This document shows, one piece after another, positions 43,529-51,932 of a stretch of DNA of 64,000 nt (its first letter is position 1; the number at the start of each line of letters is the position of its first letter). Below the pieces are notes generated by a model. That model was not told the origin of the DNA, ran no database searches, and saw nothing but the letters and a program-made list of their open reading frames with translations. The position numbers were made by a program, and so were the translations under genes. Origin of the DNA: an uncultured Oscillatoriales cyanobacterium (lineage in GTDB: Bacteria > Cyanobacteriota > Cyanobacteriia > Cyanobacteriales > Microcoleaceae); NCBI GenBank assembly GCA_903893625.1, contig CAITND010000054.1:1-64000 (forward strand), written 5' to 3'.

Positions 43529-45565
43529 TTATCCTGGGGTTATTGGTGTTAAAATTAAAGGGGCAATTGCCGGATCGTGATAACTCCCTTGATTATGGAT
43601 CATTTGCACCGCATCTGCTAGTTTTTGAATCGGTGCATCTTTCAAACAAAAGCCATCGGCTCCCACTTTTAAAGCCTCTGATAATATTGATTCTTGGTCA
43701 GGGGTCACCAAAATTAAAATTTTGGATGGAATCACATAGGAATTTCCTTGAACTTTCCGCGCCATGCGAATAAACTTGACCAAATCCATATCCGGTAGAG
43801 TGCTATCAACAACCGCAACATCAACATCAATCGATTCCAGTAGCACTAAGCCTGTTTCGGCATTCGTGGCTTCGCTGGCGACTTCTATTCCGGGTTGCGA
43901 TCGCAAATTTGTCCGTAGGTTTAGGCGTGTTTGTTCATCATCTTCAATCACAGCTACCTGGATTATATCATGTTTCGGGTTAATTTTGGTATAACTTTCG
44001 CAGGAGGATAAATCATTAGCCGCGCCGCAGGCGGAAATCGTTCCTAAAAAGTCAATATCTGCCGAATTTTTCTGTTGAGATTTTGTCATCTGTTCCGGGG
44101 TCAAAATCTTAGATTCATCAAAGCCAAATTCAACTTCGGTATGGAATCCTTTTTGTTTCACCCGTTTCAAATTATAGAATCGTTTATTAAACGTTGTTTT
44201 CACAAATGCCCAAAGACAACCGAGCAAATAACGGCGTTTAAACGGATCTTTTTCAAACCAATATTCCAGAAATTTCCAAGAATAAAACCGAGCATAATTT
44301 TGCAGCACCCCTTTAAGAACATCTTCCCGGCTCATATTATCGGGTTTAATAATCGGGGTGACAAAATTATAATGAGAATAATCGCGGATTTCTACTCGAT
44401 CTTCTAAATCTTGAAATAATTCAGAAAACGGCCAAGGAGTATACATATTCCAATTGGTCATATCCGCTTTCCAATCCCGCGCCATCCGATAGGATTCTAA
44501 AATGGTTTCTGGGGTTTCATTGGGTAATCCCATAATAAACTGAACTTCCGCCAAAATCCCATTTTTGCGTAACAATTGAACGGCTTTTTTATTGTCTGCA
44601 ATGGTGGTTTCTTTGCGAAATAAATTCAAGTTTAATTGGGCTGCCGCTTCCGTTCCCAAGGAGACATGAACTAATCCCGCTTGGCGATATAACGGTAATT
44701 CTTGCTCATCTCTGAGAATATCTGTAACCCTCGTATTAATCCCCCAATGTACCCCTAAATTCCGATCAACTAATTCATGACATAATGCCACAAATCGAGA
44801 TTTATTGATCGTGGGTTCTTCATCGGCTAGAATAAAAAATCCGATCTGATGTTCTTTGACTAAAGTTTCGATTTCATCAACAAAATGTTTGGGAGACCGG
44901 GAACGATATTTGCGCCAGAATTTCCATTGAGAACAAAAGCGACAGCGAAACGGACAACCTCTGGAATAATTAGGAACCGCAACTCTGGTATTCAGAGGAG
45001 TGTAAATATATGTATCCCAGTTTAATAAACTCCAATCTGGGGTGAGAGTGTTTAAATCTGTAATTGGAGGATGGGCAGGAGTAGCGACAACTCTACCCTC
45101 ATCTAAAAAGGCAATTCCTAAGATATTTTGACGTTCTATTTCATCAGTACCATTAGCGATCGCTGTTAATAAATTAACCGTTATTTCTTCACCTTCTCCT
45201 CGAATAATATAATCAACCCAAGGTGCTTCACTCAACACTTCCCGATACATATAGGTTGGGTGAACCCCCCCCATAATTGCCTTCGCATTCGGGCAAATTT
45301 GTTTAACGATTTTGAGGGTATTTTGAGATTTATAAATCATCGGAGTAATAGCTGTCGCCAGCACCACATCCGGTTGACGATCTTGAATAATTTTGGCTAA
45401 TTCTTCATCCTCAATAAAGTTGGTCATGGCATCGACAAATTCAATGTCGGTAAACCCGGCGGTTTTCAACGCACCCCCGACATAAGGAACCCAGCTAGGG
45501 GGCCAATTTCCGGCAATTTCAGCGCCCCCGGAATGATAATTGGGCTGAATCAACATGATCCGCAT
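43529..45565 (-). CDS. BchE-like B12-binding radical SAM protein fused to a response-regulator receiver
   Basis: A 678-residue fusion. Residues 1-170 are a cobalamin-binding domain, and residues about 190-430 are a radical SAM domain with the [4Fe-4S] ligands C204, C208 and C211 (CPFRCRFCSQWKFW). The region up to about 480 resembles BchE, the oxygen-independent Mg-protoporphyrin IX monomethyl ester cyclase. Residues about 535-665 are a receiver domain with D542/D543, phospho-acceptor D587, T621 and K642 all in place. I chose the start at 45565 (MRIMLIQPNYH), with AGGAGG 7 bases upstream, rather than 45634. The fusion suggests control by phosphorelay; the substrate is inferred. Confidence 0.88.
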   Translation of the reverse strand: MRIMLIQPNYHSGGAEIAGNWPPSWVPYVGGALKTAGFTDIEFVDAMTNFIEDEELAKIIQDRQPDVVLATAITPMIYKSQNTLKIVKQICPNAKAIMGGVHPTYMYREVLSEAPWVDYIIRGEGEEITVNLLTAIANGTDEIERQNILGIAFLDEGRVVATPAHPPITDLNTLTPDWSLLNWDTYIYTPLNTRVAVPNYSRGCPFRCRFCSQWKFWRKYRSRSPKHFVDEIETLVKEHQIGFFILADEEPTINKSRFVALCHELVDRNLGVHWGINTRVTDILRDEQELPLYRQAGLVHVSLGTEAAAQLNLNLFRKETTIADNKKAVQLLRKNGILAEVQFIMGLPNETPETILESYRMARDWKADMTNWNMYTPWPFSELFQDLEDRVEIRDYSHYNFVTPIIKPDNMSREDVLKGVLQNYARFYSWKFLEYWFEKDPFKRRYLLGCLWAFVKTTFNKRFYNLKRVKQKGFHTEVEFGFDESKILTPEQMTKSQQKNSADIDFLGTISACGAANDLSSCESYTKINPKHDIIQVAVIEDDEQTRLNLRTNLRSQPGIEVASEATNAETGLVLLESIDVDVAVVDSTLPDMDLVKFIRMARKVQGNSYVIPSKILILVTPDQESILSEALKVGADGFCLKDAPIQKLADAVQMIHNQGSYHDPAIAPLILTPITPG

Positions 45566-45993
45566 TTGTTTTCCTCCTGAAACGTTCAGTTTCTCTCCAG
45601 ACACAGCATTGAGAACCATCTGGTGCGAACTCATAGAGATTGTATAACTATACAGTGATTGAATGGGAAATTTAATAATAATTTAACAAAATTTTAGGCC
45701 CTGGGTTGTAAAGCCCCCCTCGACCCCTAATTCTTAACGGAACTGGTAAGACCAATAAATATTGTTACATCTTGATTAAGACGGTTGCTGTAACAGAAAT
45801 TAAGCTGAATCCAGATCTTACCCTCTTTGATATTGATGACATTTTTTTAACCCGTCCTTGATTGTTTGTTTAAGCGATCGCTTTAATTATTACCTTAATT
45901 ATATTCCTGATTGCTTAAGCAGAGATGGGCGTAGCCCATCCTACTTTGAAAACGCCCTGCCCGAAGTTGTGGGGAGGGTTGGGAAAGATGGTT
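45566..45993. other. Intergenic region with a dispersed repeat
   Basis: About 430 bases upstream of the BchE-like gene and downstream of pntB. It contains one copy of the TTTAACCCGTCCTTG element (45832-45890, ending on a HIP1 octamer). No gene is seen. The promoter of the BchE-like gene should lie near 45640-45700. Confidence 0.55.
45832..45890. repeat. Dispersed TTTAACCCTTCCTTG element, divergent copy
   Basis: ATTGATGACATTTTTTTAAC is followed by CCGTCCTTG, a T-rich stretch, TTTAAGCGATCGCTTTAATT. It resembles copies at 56161-56230, 57428-57470 and 58482-58550. Confidence 0.75.
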
Positions 45994-47397
45994 TTACAGT
46001 TGTTTTACTTCCGAAACTAACTTAGCCACAACATCCTTAGCACTGCCAAATAACATCATGGTTTTATCCTTATAAAACAGGTCATTTTCTACCCCGGCAA
46101 ACCCAGTATTCATACTGCGTTTAATCACAATTGTATGTTTAGCTTTATCAACATCCAAAATCGGCATCCCATAAATCGGGCTATTTTTATCTTCCCTGGC
46201 CGCCGGGTTAACTACATCATTGGCTCCGATAACTAACGCTACATCGGTTTGATCAAACTGCGGATTAATGTCATCCATATCATATAACTGAGTGTAGGGA
46301 ACATTTGCCTCCGCTAACAGCACGTTCATGTGTCCCGGCATCCGTCCCGCCACAGGATGAATGGCATATTTGACATCCACCCCATTACTTTCTAATTGAT
46401 CTACCAACTCCTTAACGCTATGCTGCGCCTGGGCTACGGCCATTCCATAACCGGGTACAATCACCACAGAACGGGCATATCCTAACATCATCGCCCCTTC
46501 TTCTGCATCAATACTGCGGATGGTTTGATCCGTTGCAGTGCCTCCACTAACAGTCCCAGAACCGCTTTCTCCTGTACCAAAACCCGCAAATAGCACGTTA
46601 GTTAAAGAACGGTTCATCGCCTTACACATAATCACCGTTAGGATAATTCCCGACGCCCCAACTAACGCCCCGGCAATGATTAACAGGTTGTTCATCACCA
46701 CAAACCCGGCAGCGGATGCTGCTAACCCGGAAAAGGAATTTAACAGAGAAATCACCACAGGCATATCGCCGCCCCCGATGGGAATGACGAATAACACCCC
46801 CAAAATTAGGGAAATGAACACTAACCCTAAAAACACCGCTACATTAAAAGGTGTTATGCAGATATAAATACTGCCTAGTCCAAAAGCAACAAACAGCAGA
46901 ATATTGAACTGTTGTTGCAGGGGAAATAATATCGGAGAACCACTCATAATGCCCTGCAATTTTGCAAAGGCAATCATCGAACCTGTAAAGGTTATCCCCC
47001 CAATTAATACCCCTAAAATTGCGGTAATTGTTGTGCCTAAAGGGGGAGTTTCAGCTAGGGCTAAATAGCGCCAAAATTCTCCCACCGCCACCATTGAAGA
47101 AGCCGCACCCCCCAAACCGTTGAGTAAACCTACCATTTGGGGCATTTCTGTCATTTGAACTTTATAGGCCATCACTGCCCCAATGACCGAACCAATAATT
47201 AAGGCAAGAACGATCATTTCATAGTTCAAAACCTGCCGATCTAACATCGTGGCAACAACCGCAATTAACATCCCAATTGCTGCCCATAAATTGCCACTTC
47301 TAGCTGTTGCTGGAGAACCTAACTTTTTTAATCCAAAGAAAAAGAAGGTGACTGCCACTAAATAACTGAGTTGTATTCCCGTTAAGCGAATATCCAT
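45994..47397 (-). CDS. pntB: NAD(P) transhydrogenase beta subunit
   Basis: A 467-residue membrane protein, the beta subunit of proton-translocating transhydrogenase, which makes NADPH from NADH at the expense of the proton gradient. The N-terminal 265 residues are about nine hydrophobic helices. The C-terminal NADP(H)-binding domain has GYGMAVAQAQ, HPVAGRMPGHMNVLLAEA, ALVIGANDVVNPAA and GFAGVENDLFY. Its start overlaps the stop of pntA2 by one base (TAATG). In cyanobacteria the enzyme is reported to matter in mixotrophic and low-light growth. Confidence 0.96.
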   Translation of the reverse strand: MDIRLTGIQLSYLVAVTFFFFGLKKLGSPATARSGNLWAAIGMLIAVVATMLDRQVLNYEMIVLALIIGSVIGAVMAYKVQMTEMPQMVGLLNGLGGAASSMVAVGEFWRYLALAETPPLGTTITAILGVLIGGITFTGSMIAFAKLQGIMSGSPILFPLQQQFNILLFVAFGLGSIYICITPFNVAVFLGLVFISLILGVLFVIPIGGGDMPVVISLLNSFSGLAASAAGFVVMNNLLIIAGALVGASGIILTVIMCKAMNRSLTNVLFAGFGTGESGSGTVSGGTATDQTIRSIDAEEGAMMLGYARSVVIVPGYGMAVAQAQHSVKELVDQLESNGVDVKYAIHPVAGRMPGHMNVLLAEANVPYTQLYDMDDINPQFDQTDVALVIGANDVVNPAAREDKNSPIYGMPILDVDKAKHTIVIKRSMNTGFAGVENDLFYKDKTMMLFGSAKDVVAKLVSEVKQL

Positions 47398-47693
47398 TAG
47401 GCTTTAACCTCTTTTTTCTTAAACATTTCTAGCATTCGATCTGTGACTAAAAAGCCACCGACAACGTTAATCATGGCCAGAATAATCCCAATAAATCCCA
47501 GAATTACGGTGACATTCCAATCGCGATCGCCCGCAATAATTAACGCTCCTAAAACGGAAATTCCTGAAATCGCATTTGCCCCAGACATCAGGGGAGTATG
47601 GAGAGTTGGCGGAACTTTCGTAATCACTTCAAACCCCGCAAATGTTGCTAAAACAAACACAAACAATGCGGAAATTAATGTTTCTGCGGTCAT
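47397..47693 (-). CDS. pntA2: NAD(P) transhydrogenase alpha subunit, membrane part
   Basis: A 98-residue membrane subunit with three hydrophobic helices (LISALFVFVLATFAGFEVI, GANAISGISVLGALIIAG, LGFIGIILAMINVVGGFL). The conserved TPLMSGANAISG loop is present. It corresponds to the C-terminal membrane part of E. coli PntA, encoded as a separate gene in cyanobacteria and Rhodospirillum-like bacteria. It lies between pntA1 and pntB and overlaps pntB by one base. Confidence 0.94.
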   Translation of the reverse strand: MTAETLISALFVFVLATFAGFEVITKVPPTLHTPLMSGANAISGISVLGALIIAGDRDWNVTVILGFIGIILAMINVVGGFLVTDRMLEMFKKKEVKA

Positions 47694-47720
47694 ATAATTT
47701 TAGATTTAGAGATTGTGAAC

Positions 47721-48878
47721 TTAACCAGAAATCGAGACTTGTTGACTATTTGCACTCAAAACATCTTTAACTCGTTGAGAGCGAATTTCACCATTATGGG
47801 TTACACAAGCACCATCAAGAATATCATCGGCAAAATTGATCTCCAGTTGCTTCTCTTTATTAATCATTAATGCCAATAAAGCCGAAATATTTTTAGCATA
47901 AACTTCACTGGCATGAATGGGCATGGAAGCAGGCAAATTAATCGGCCCAATAATTGTCACACCATATTTGACCACATCTTTCCCGGCTTCGCTGCATTCA
48001 CAGTTTCCCCCCTGTTCCGCAGCCAGATCGACGATCACCGAACCCGGTTTCATTTGGGCTACCATCTCCTCCGTGACTAATACCGGGGCCTTTCTGCCCG
48101 GAACTTGGGCCGTTGTCACCACCACATCAGAAGCCGCGACGTGCTGCGTCAGGACTTCACGGGTGCGTTCCTTGGCTTTTTCGGAAATTTCCTTAGCATA
48201 ACCCCCCTCGGCCACAGTATCTTCCTCTAGGGACACATCTACAAACTTAGCCCCCAAACTTTGTACCTGTTCTTTGACTTCGGGACGAATATCAAACCCT
48301 TCGACAATAGCACCCAGACGTCGGGCCGTGGCGATCGCTTGTAACCCAGCGACCCCAGCCCCCAAAATTAACACCTTAGCGGGACGAATAGTTCCGGCGG
48401 CCGTGGTTAACATCGGGAAATATTTCGGTAAAGTTGCTGCGGCAATTAATACCGCCTTATATCCGGCCAAGTTCGCTTGGGAGGATAGGGCATCCATGCT
48501 TTGGGCGCGACTGGTACGGGGGATCAGTTCCATACTAAAGGCAGTCACGTTCTGCGCCGCCAGTTTCTGGACTAATTCAGGATTTCCCAAGGGGTTCAAA
48601 AAGGTAATTAAAACCCCTCCAGACTTGAGTTGAGAGACTTCTGAGTCCTCTAATACCCCCACTTTCAGCAGGACGTCCACTTCGCCCCAAAGTGTCCCCT
48701 GATCAACAATTTTCGCCCCAACCTGTTCATAAGTCGCATCGGAAAAACAGGCCCGTTCCCCGGCCCCTGTCTCCACCCATACTTCCACACCCTGTTTAAC
48801 CAAACGGGCGACAACATCAGGGATGAGGGCGACTCGCCGTTCATCTACCTGACTTTCCTTAGCAATGCCAATTTTCAT
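47721..48878 (-). CDS. pntA1: NAD(P) transhydrogenase alpha subunit, NAD-binding part
   Basis: A 385-residue soluble subunit binding NAD(H). Landmarks are MKIGIAKESQVDERRVALIP at the start, VLILGAGVAGLQAIATARRLGA (Rossmann), the mobile loop around YAKEISEKAKER, and VIVDLAAEQGGNCECS. It is the first gene of pntA1-pntA2-pntB, 27 bases before pntA2. The length is as expected. Confidence 0.95.
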   Translation of the reverse strand: MKIGIAKESQVDERRVALIPDVVARLVKQGVEVWVETGAGERACFSDATYEQVGAKIVDQGTLWGEVDVLLKVGVLEDSEVSQLKSGGVLITFLNPLGNPELVQKLAAQNVTAFSMELIPRTSRAQSMDALSSQANLAGYKAVLIAAATLPKYFPMLTTAAGTIRPAKVLILGAGVAGLQAIATARRLGAIVEGFDIRPEVKEQVQSLGAKFVDVSLEEDTVAEGGYAKEISEKAKERTREVLTQHVAASDVVVTTAQVPGRKAPVLVTEEMVAQMKPGSVIVDLAAEQGGNCECSEAGKDVVKYGVTIIGPINLPASMPIHASEVYAKNISALLALMINKEKQLEINFADDILDGACVTHNGEIRSQRVKDVLSANSQQVSISG

Positions 48879-49034
48879 AAATCTCCTGATAATTTGTTCA
48901 CAGTTAACAGTTAACGATTAACAGTTATGTTCTTTCCTCCGCTTAGGCAAGTTAATGCAATATGGGTCAATCCCGATAAAATGAACAAGATCGTGTTATA
49001 TTATATGCGAGGTTTTGAAAATTCGATAATTTTC

Positions 49035-49156
49035 GAGACATACAAGTTTAGGTTATACCTTAATACAGATCAACAAATATCCCTAAGAAAAAAGCAAGTA
49101 ATAGTAAAGATAAAGCACGGTTAGCTGTTGCTAAAATTTATTCTAAAATCTCTTGA
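49035..49156 (+). pseudogene. Remnant of an IS200/IS605-type tnpB
   Basis: The plus strand first reads TYKFRLYLNTDQQISL (49038-49085), the usual start of TnpB, then a lysine-rich stretch to a stop. In another frame it reads SKDKARLAVAKIYSKIS (49103-49153), which matches a later TnpB segment (the ..NKARxKVAxxHxKIxN.. region). The middle and everything beyond are gone. It is a frameshifted, internally deleted fragment that marks a former mobile element at the edge of the accessory island. Confidence 0.65.
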
Positions 49157-49221
49157 TGTCAGCATGATGGGATTGAAAATGGCATCACTAATGAACTTGT
49201 AGCTGCTGGAGTACCTAAAGA

Positions 49222-49476
49222 GTGAAACCCATTAGATTAACTAATCATGCCCAAGAACAAGCGATTGAAAGAGGTACAAATGAAGCAGAAATTGTTGATA
49301 CCATTATTACAGGTAATCGACAAGCTGCTAAAAATGGTAAATACAAATATCAAGCCACTTTTCAGTATAATAATTATTGGCAGGGTAAGTTCCACTCTCT
49401 CAAGAAAGTAGCACCGATTGTTGCCGAGACTGATACTGAGTTAGTCGTTATCACGGTCTATACTTTTTATTTTTGA
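49222..49476 (+). CDS. DUF4258 domain-containing protein
   Basis: An 84-residue protein starting with GTG. The start ITLTNHAQEQ-like (LTNHAQEQAIERGTNEAEIVDTI) is the DUF4258 signature, followed by strands YKYQATFQYN and ELVVITVYTFYF. The fold is related to RelE-like proteins, and a toxin role is often suspected but not shown. It runs into the DUF2283 gene 11 bases later, a common pairing. The pair stands right after the tnpB scar. Confidence 0.85.
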   Translation: MKPIRLTNHAQEQAIERGTNEAEIVDTIITGNRQAAKNGKYKYQATFQYNNYWQGKFHSLKKVAPIVAETDTELVVITVYTFYF

Positions 49477-49487
49477 GGTCAAAATTT

Positions 49488-49706
49488 ATGAAGATTAGTT
49501 ATGATTCAGAAGTTAATGCTCTCTACATTAGACTTGTAGAAGGCAAGCATCAGTGTCGGACTTTACAGTTAACCGAGGAAATTGCTTTAAATATTGGTGA
49601 AAATGAGTTATTAGTAGGGATAGAAATTTTAGATGCTACACAGGTTTTAGGTACAGGAAATATCCCCCATGTAGTTCTAGAAAATATATCTTTTACTGTA
49701 GCTTAA
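49488..49706 (+). CDS. DUF2283 domain-containing protein
   Basis: A 72-residue protein, MKISYDSEVNALYIRLVEGK at the start and IGENELLVGIEILDATQVL in the middle, both typical of DUF2283. I chose the start at 49488, with GAGG 8 bases upstream. It follows the DUF4258 gene in the same operon. The pair is arranged like a toxin-antitoxin module with the second gene as possible antitoxin, but this is inference. Confidence 0.85.
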   Translation: MKISYDSEVNALYIRLVEGKHQCRTLQLTEEIALNIGENELLVGIEILDATQVLGTGNIPHVVLENISFTVA

Positions 49707-49741
49707 ATAGGGAATGCGTTAGTTATGATAAGTTTATAAAT

Positions 49742-50224
49742 ATGGGTAATCTCAAGGAAATGGCAATGCTGACTAAACAAGATTGGGACTGGTTAGCAAC
49801 TGGATCAGAGTATCAAATGGCTGTAACTATCCAGCAACTCTTACAGGAGAATCAAGTAATGGAAGCAAAAGAAGGTTTAGAATCTCTAATTGAAGCAATG
49901 GGAAGAAATGACAGACGCGCCTTAAAAAGTCAGTTAATTCGGTTAATGGTTCATATTATCAAATGGAAATGTCAACCTCAAAAACGCAGTTCTAGTTGGG
50001 CGATTAGTATGCTCTCAGCCCGTCGAGAAATCGAGGATATTCAAGAGGAAGTTCCGAGTTTAAATAGAGATTTTATTGAATCAATTTGGGATAAATGTTT
50101 TCAAGCAGCCCTGAAAGAAGCTGAACTGGAAATGAGGAAAGTTAAATGTCATTTGACTTCCCTTTCTTGGTCAGAGGTTTTTGAGGATGAATATATTTTA
50201 TCGGATGATGACCCAGAAGATTAG
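49742..50224 (+). CDS. DUF29 family protein, copy 1
   Basis: A 160-residue DUF29 protein. LTKQDWDWLATGSEYQ and LESLIEAMGRNDRRALKSQLIRLMVHIIKWKCQP are typical, as is the helical end and an acidic tail SDDDPED. The role is unknown; the family is expanded in cyanobacteria. A close paralogue lies at 51257-51742, with long identical DNA stretches (for example around 49970-50005). Confidence 0.88.
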   Translation: MGNLKEMAMLTKQDWDWLATGSEYQMAVTIQQLLQENQVMEAKEGLESLIEAMGRNDRRALKSQLIRLMVHIIKWKCQPQKRSSSWAISMLSARREIEDIQEEVPSLNRDFIESIWDKCFQAALKEAELEMRKVKCHLTSLSWSEVFEDEYILSDDDPED

Positions 50225-50241
50225 CACGGTGCAAAATCTGA

Positions 50242-50256
50242 AGAAACCGGGTTTCT
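50242..50256. repeat. Single GAAACCGGGTTTC palindrome, copy D
   Basis: AGAAACCGGGTTTCT stands 17 bases after the first DUF29 stop. The second palindrome of the usual pair is degraded (TTGAGAAGAACCTG near 50290). Confidence 0.8.
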
Positions 50257-50337
50257 AATTGAGATTAATATCCCAACTTCCTCCTGACTGTTGAGAAGAA
50301 CCTGTAAAAATATCGGTGATAATGCCATCTTCCATAA

Positions 50338-50394
50338 AGAAAGGAGGAGGGAATGATGCAAGAATTGTTAACCGGGAGGACACGCCTGATATGA
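50338..50394 (+). pseudogene. C-terminal scar of a type I restriction specificity subunit (hsdS)
   Basis: The frame RKEEGMMQELLTGRTRLI ends in TGA at 50392-50394. GMMQELLTGRTRLI is the usual last part of cyanobacterial HsdS proteins. No earlier hsdS sequence is found; a stop (50335-50337) precedes it. The stop overlaps the PIN gene start as ATGA, so the PIN gene seems once to have followed hsdS in a type I restriction operon. Confidence 0.6.
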
Positions 50395-50849
50395 GTGAAA
50401 GCTATAGAATTTATTTAGATGCTTGCTGCCTTAATCGTCCCTTTGACGACCAAACCCAGCCCCGAATCACCTTAGAAACCCAAGCAATCCTCACTATCTT
50501 AAGCCAATGCCAATCAGGACAATGGAAACTAATCACCAGCACCGCCTTAGATGCAGAACTCGCTCAAACTCCCGACGTTGAAAGACTCAAGAACGTCAAG
50601 GCAATCCTGAGAATTGCTAAAATTAAAATAATCAGCAGTCAATTGATAGAAAACCGTTCTATAGAACTTGTAAAATTAGGATTTTCTGGCTACGATGCCA
50701 CCCACATCGCCAGTGCAGAACGAAGCCGTGCCAATATATTTTTATCCACAGATGACCGTCTAATCAAAAAAACCCAAAGAAATATTCAGCTTATCCAGGT
50801 TCCCGTTAACAATCCCGTTCAATGGCTAATGAGTATTACCCAAAAATAG
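50391..50849 (+). CDS. PIN domain protein, VapC-like toxin candidate
   Basis: A 152-residue PIN-domain protein (predicted Mg-dependent RNase). YRIYLDACCLNRPFDD gives the first acidic residue, TALDAELAQTP the second, and GYDATHIASAERS with FLSTDDRLIKK the last. I chose the start at 50391 (MSESYRIYLD), preceded by GGGAGGA; it overlaps the hsdS scar stop by 4 bases. The next gene, 10 bases downstream, is the probable antitoxin. Confidence 0.85.
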   Translation: MSESYRIYLDACCLNRPFDDQTQPRITLETQAILTILSQCQSGQWKLITSTALDAELAQTPDVERLKNVKAILRIAKIKIISSQLIENRSIELVKLGFSGYDATHIASAERSRANIFLSTDDRLIKKTQRNIQLIQVPVNNPVQWLMSITQK

Positions 50850-50859
50850 GAGCAAAACC

Positions 50860-51087
50860 ATGACTAAAACCCAGCAAGAAATTATCAAACAAGGATATCA
50901 AGCCTTAATTGATTCTTTAGGAGTCGTTGATGCTATCCGGTTTATTAACTACTTTAATCTCGGTCAAGGCGACTATACCCAAGAGCGCCATCAGTGGCTA
51001 AACCAAACGCCATTAGACGAAATTCTGCTCTCAATGAAACAGCATCGAGAACACGATAGCAACCAATATGATGAAATAATTGAATAG
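50860..51087 (+). CDS. Hypothetical protein, probable partner of the PIN protein
   Basis: A 75-residue helical protein: TKTQQEIIKQGYQALIDSLG, VVDAIRFINYFNLGQGDYTQ, ERHQWLNQTPLDEILLSMK. It lies 10 bases after the PIN gene in the same orientation. I recall this small protein as a frequent companion of cyanobacterial PIN genes, and it could be the antitoxin. No DNA-binding motif is obvious. Confidence 0.7.
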   Translation: MTKTQQEIIKQGYQALIDSLGVVDAIRFINYFNLGQGDYTQERHQWLNQTPLDEILLSMKQHREHDSNQYDEIIE

Positions 51088-51256
51088 GTTTCTCATTGAT
51101 TTATTGAACGGTAGTTATTAAAGGAGAAAAATATCGAGAAAATAACCGTAACATCGAAACCGAAATATTGAGCCAATAGTTAAGCAACCAAGGCATTAAC
51201 AACACCCTAATTAATAAAGATTTGTTTCTCCAAATCCTATTAGTTATGATAAATTG

Positions 51257-51742
51257 ATGAATATTAGTAATATCAAGGAAATAGCCATGCTGACTAAACA
51301 AGATTGGGACTGGTTAGCAGTGTGTTCTCATTATCAAACGGCTGTTAATGTTCATAAACTTCTCAAAGAAGGAAAATATATGGAAGCAACGGAAGGTTTA
51401 GAATCTCTAATTGAAGCAATGGGAAGAACTGAAAAAAGAGTGGTCAAAAGCCAGCTAATTCGCTTAATGCGACCCGTTATTAAATGGAAATGTCAACCTC
51501 AAAAACGCAGTTCTAGTTGGACTATTAGTATTCGTTCAGCCCGTCGAGAAATTCAGGAAAGTCAAGAAGAAATGCCAAGTTTGAATCGTAATTTTCTTGA
51601 GTCTATCTGGGAAAAATGTTTTGAGAATGCGGTGAAGGATGCTGAGGATGAAATGGGGAAAAAATGTCGATTAACCTCGCTGTCTTGGTCAGAGGTTTTT
51701 GAAGATGAATATATTTTATCGGATGATGATCAAGAAGATTAG
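51257..51742 (+). CDS. DUF29 family protein, copy 2
   Basis: A 161-residue paralogue of the protein at 49742-50224, with the same ends MLTKQDWDWLA and SLSWSEVFEDEYILSDDD. The DNA upstream (GTTATGATAA) is also shared, so the duplication included the promoter region. I chose ATG 51257 over the TTG three bases earlier. The PIN module lies between the two copies. Confidence 0.88.
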   Translation: MNISNIKEIAMLTKQDWDWLAVCSHYQTAVNVHKLLKEGKYMEATEGLESLIEAMGRTEKRVVKSQLIRLMRPVIKWKCQPQKRSSSWTISIRSARREIQESQEEMPSLNRNFLESIWEKCFENAVKDAEDEMGKKCRLTSLSWSEVFEDEYILSDDDQED

Positions 51743-51763
51743 GGCGGCGATCGCAAAATCTCA

Positions 51764-51828
51764 AGAAACCGGGTTTCTAATTAAAGTTAATTGTATCCCA
51801 TCAATATCTATTGAGAAACCCGGTTTCT
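51764..51828. repeat. Paired GAAACCGGGTTTC palindrome element, copy E
   Basis: Palindromes at 51764-51778 and 51814-51828, with the element starting 22 bases after the second DUF29 stop. Its left half (AGAAACCGGGTTTCTAATT) is the same as at copy D, as expected if it was duplicated together with the DUF29 gene. Confidence 0.85.
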
Positions 51829-51872
51829 GACAGCACTCACACTTTCCCTTATGATTAAATCCCCCAACTGTA

Positions 51873-51928
51873 GGGGCGGGTTCGAGTCAACCTCTATCAC
51901 ATTACCCCAATCTTAATAAACCCGCCCC
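51873..51928. terminator. Inverted repeat between convergent genes
   Basis: GGGGCGGGTT (51873-51882) and AACCCGCCCC (51919-51928) can form a 10-bp GC stem with a 36-base loop. It lies between the DUF29 gene and the kinase gene, which converge here, so a bidirectional termination role fits. Confidence 0.55.
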
Positions 51929-51932
51929 ATCC

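Noticed and set aside
44075-44407. 110-codon plus-strand frame inside the BchE-like gene
   Set aside because: It is antisense to a strongly supported protein with intact motifs.
48927-49124. 65-residue protein beginning MFFPPLRQVNAIWV
   Set aside because: Only the last third is meaningful (TnpB start YKFRLYLNTDQQ); the rest is a chance extension, so it is reported as a tnpB scar.
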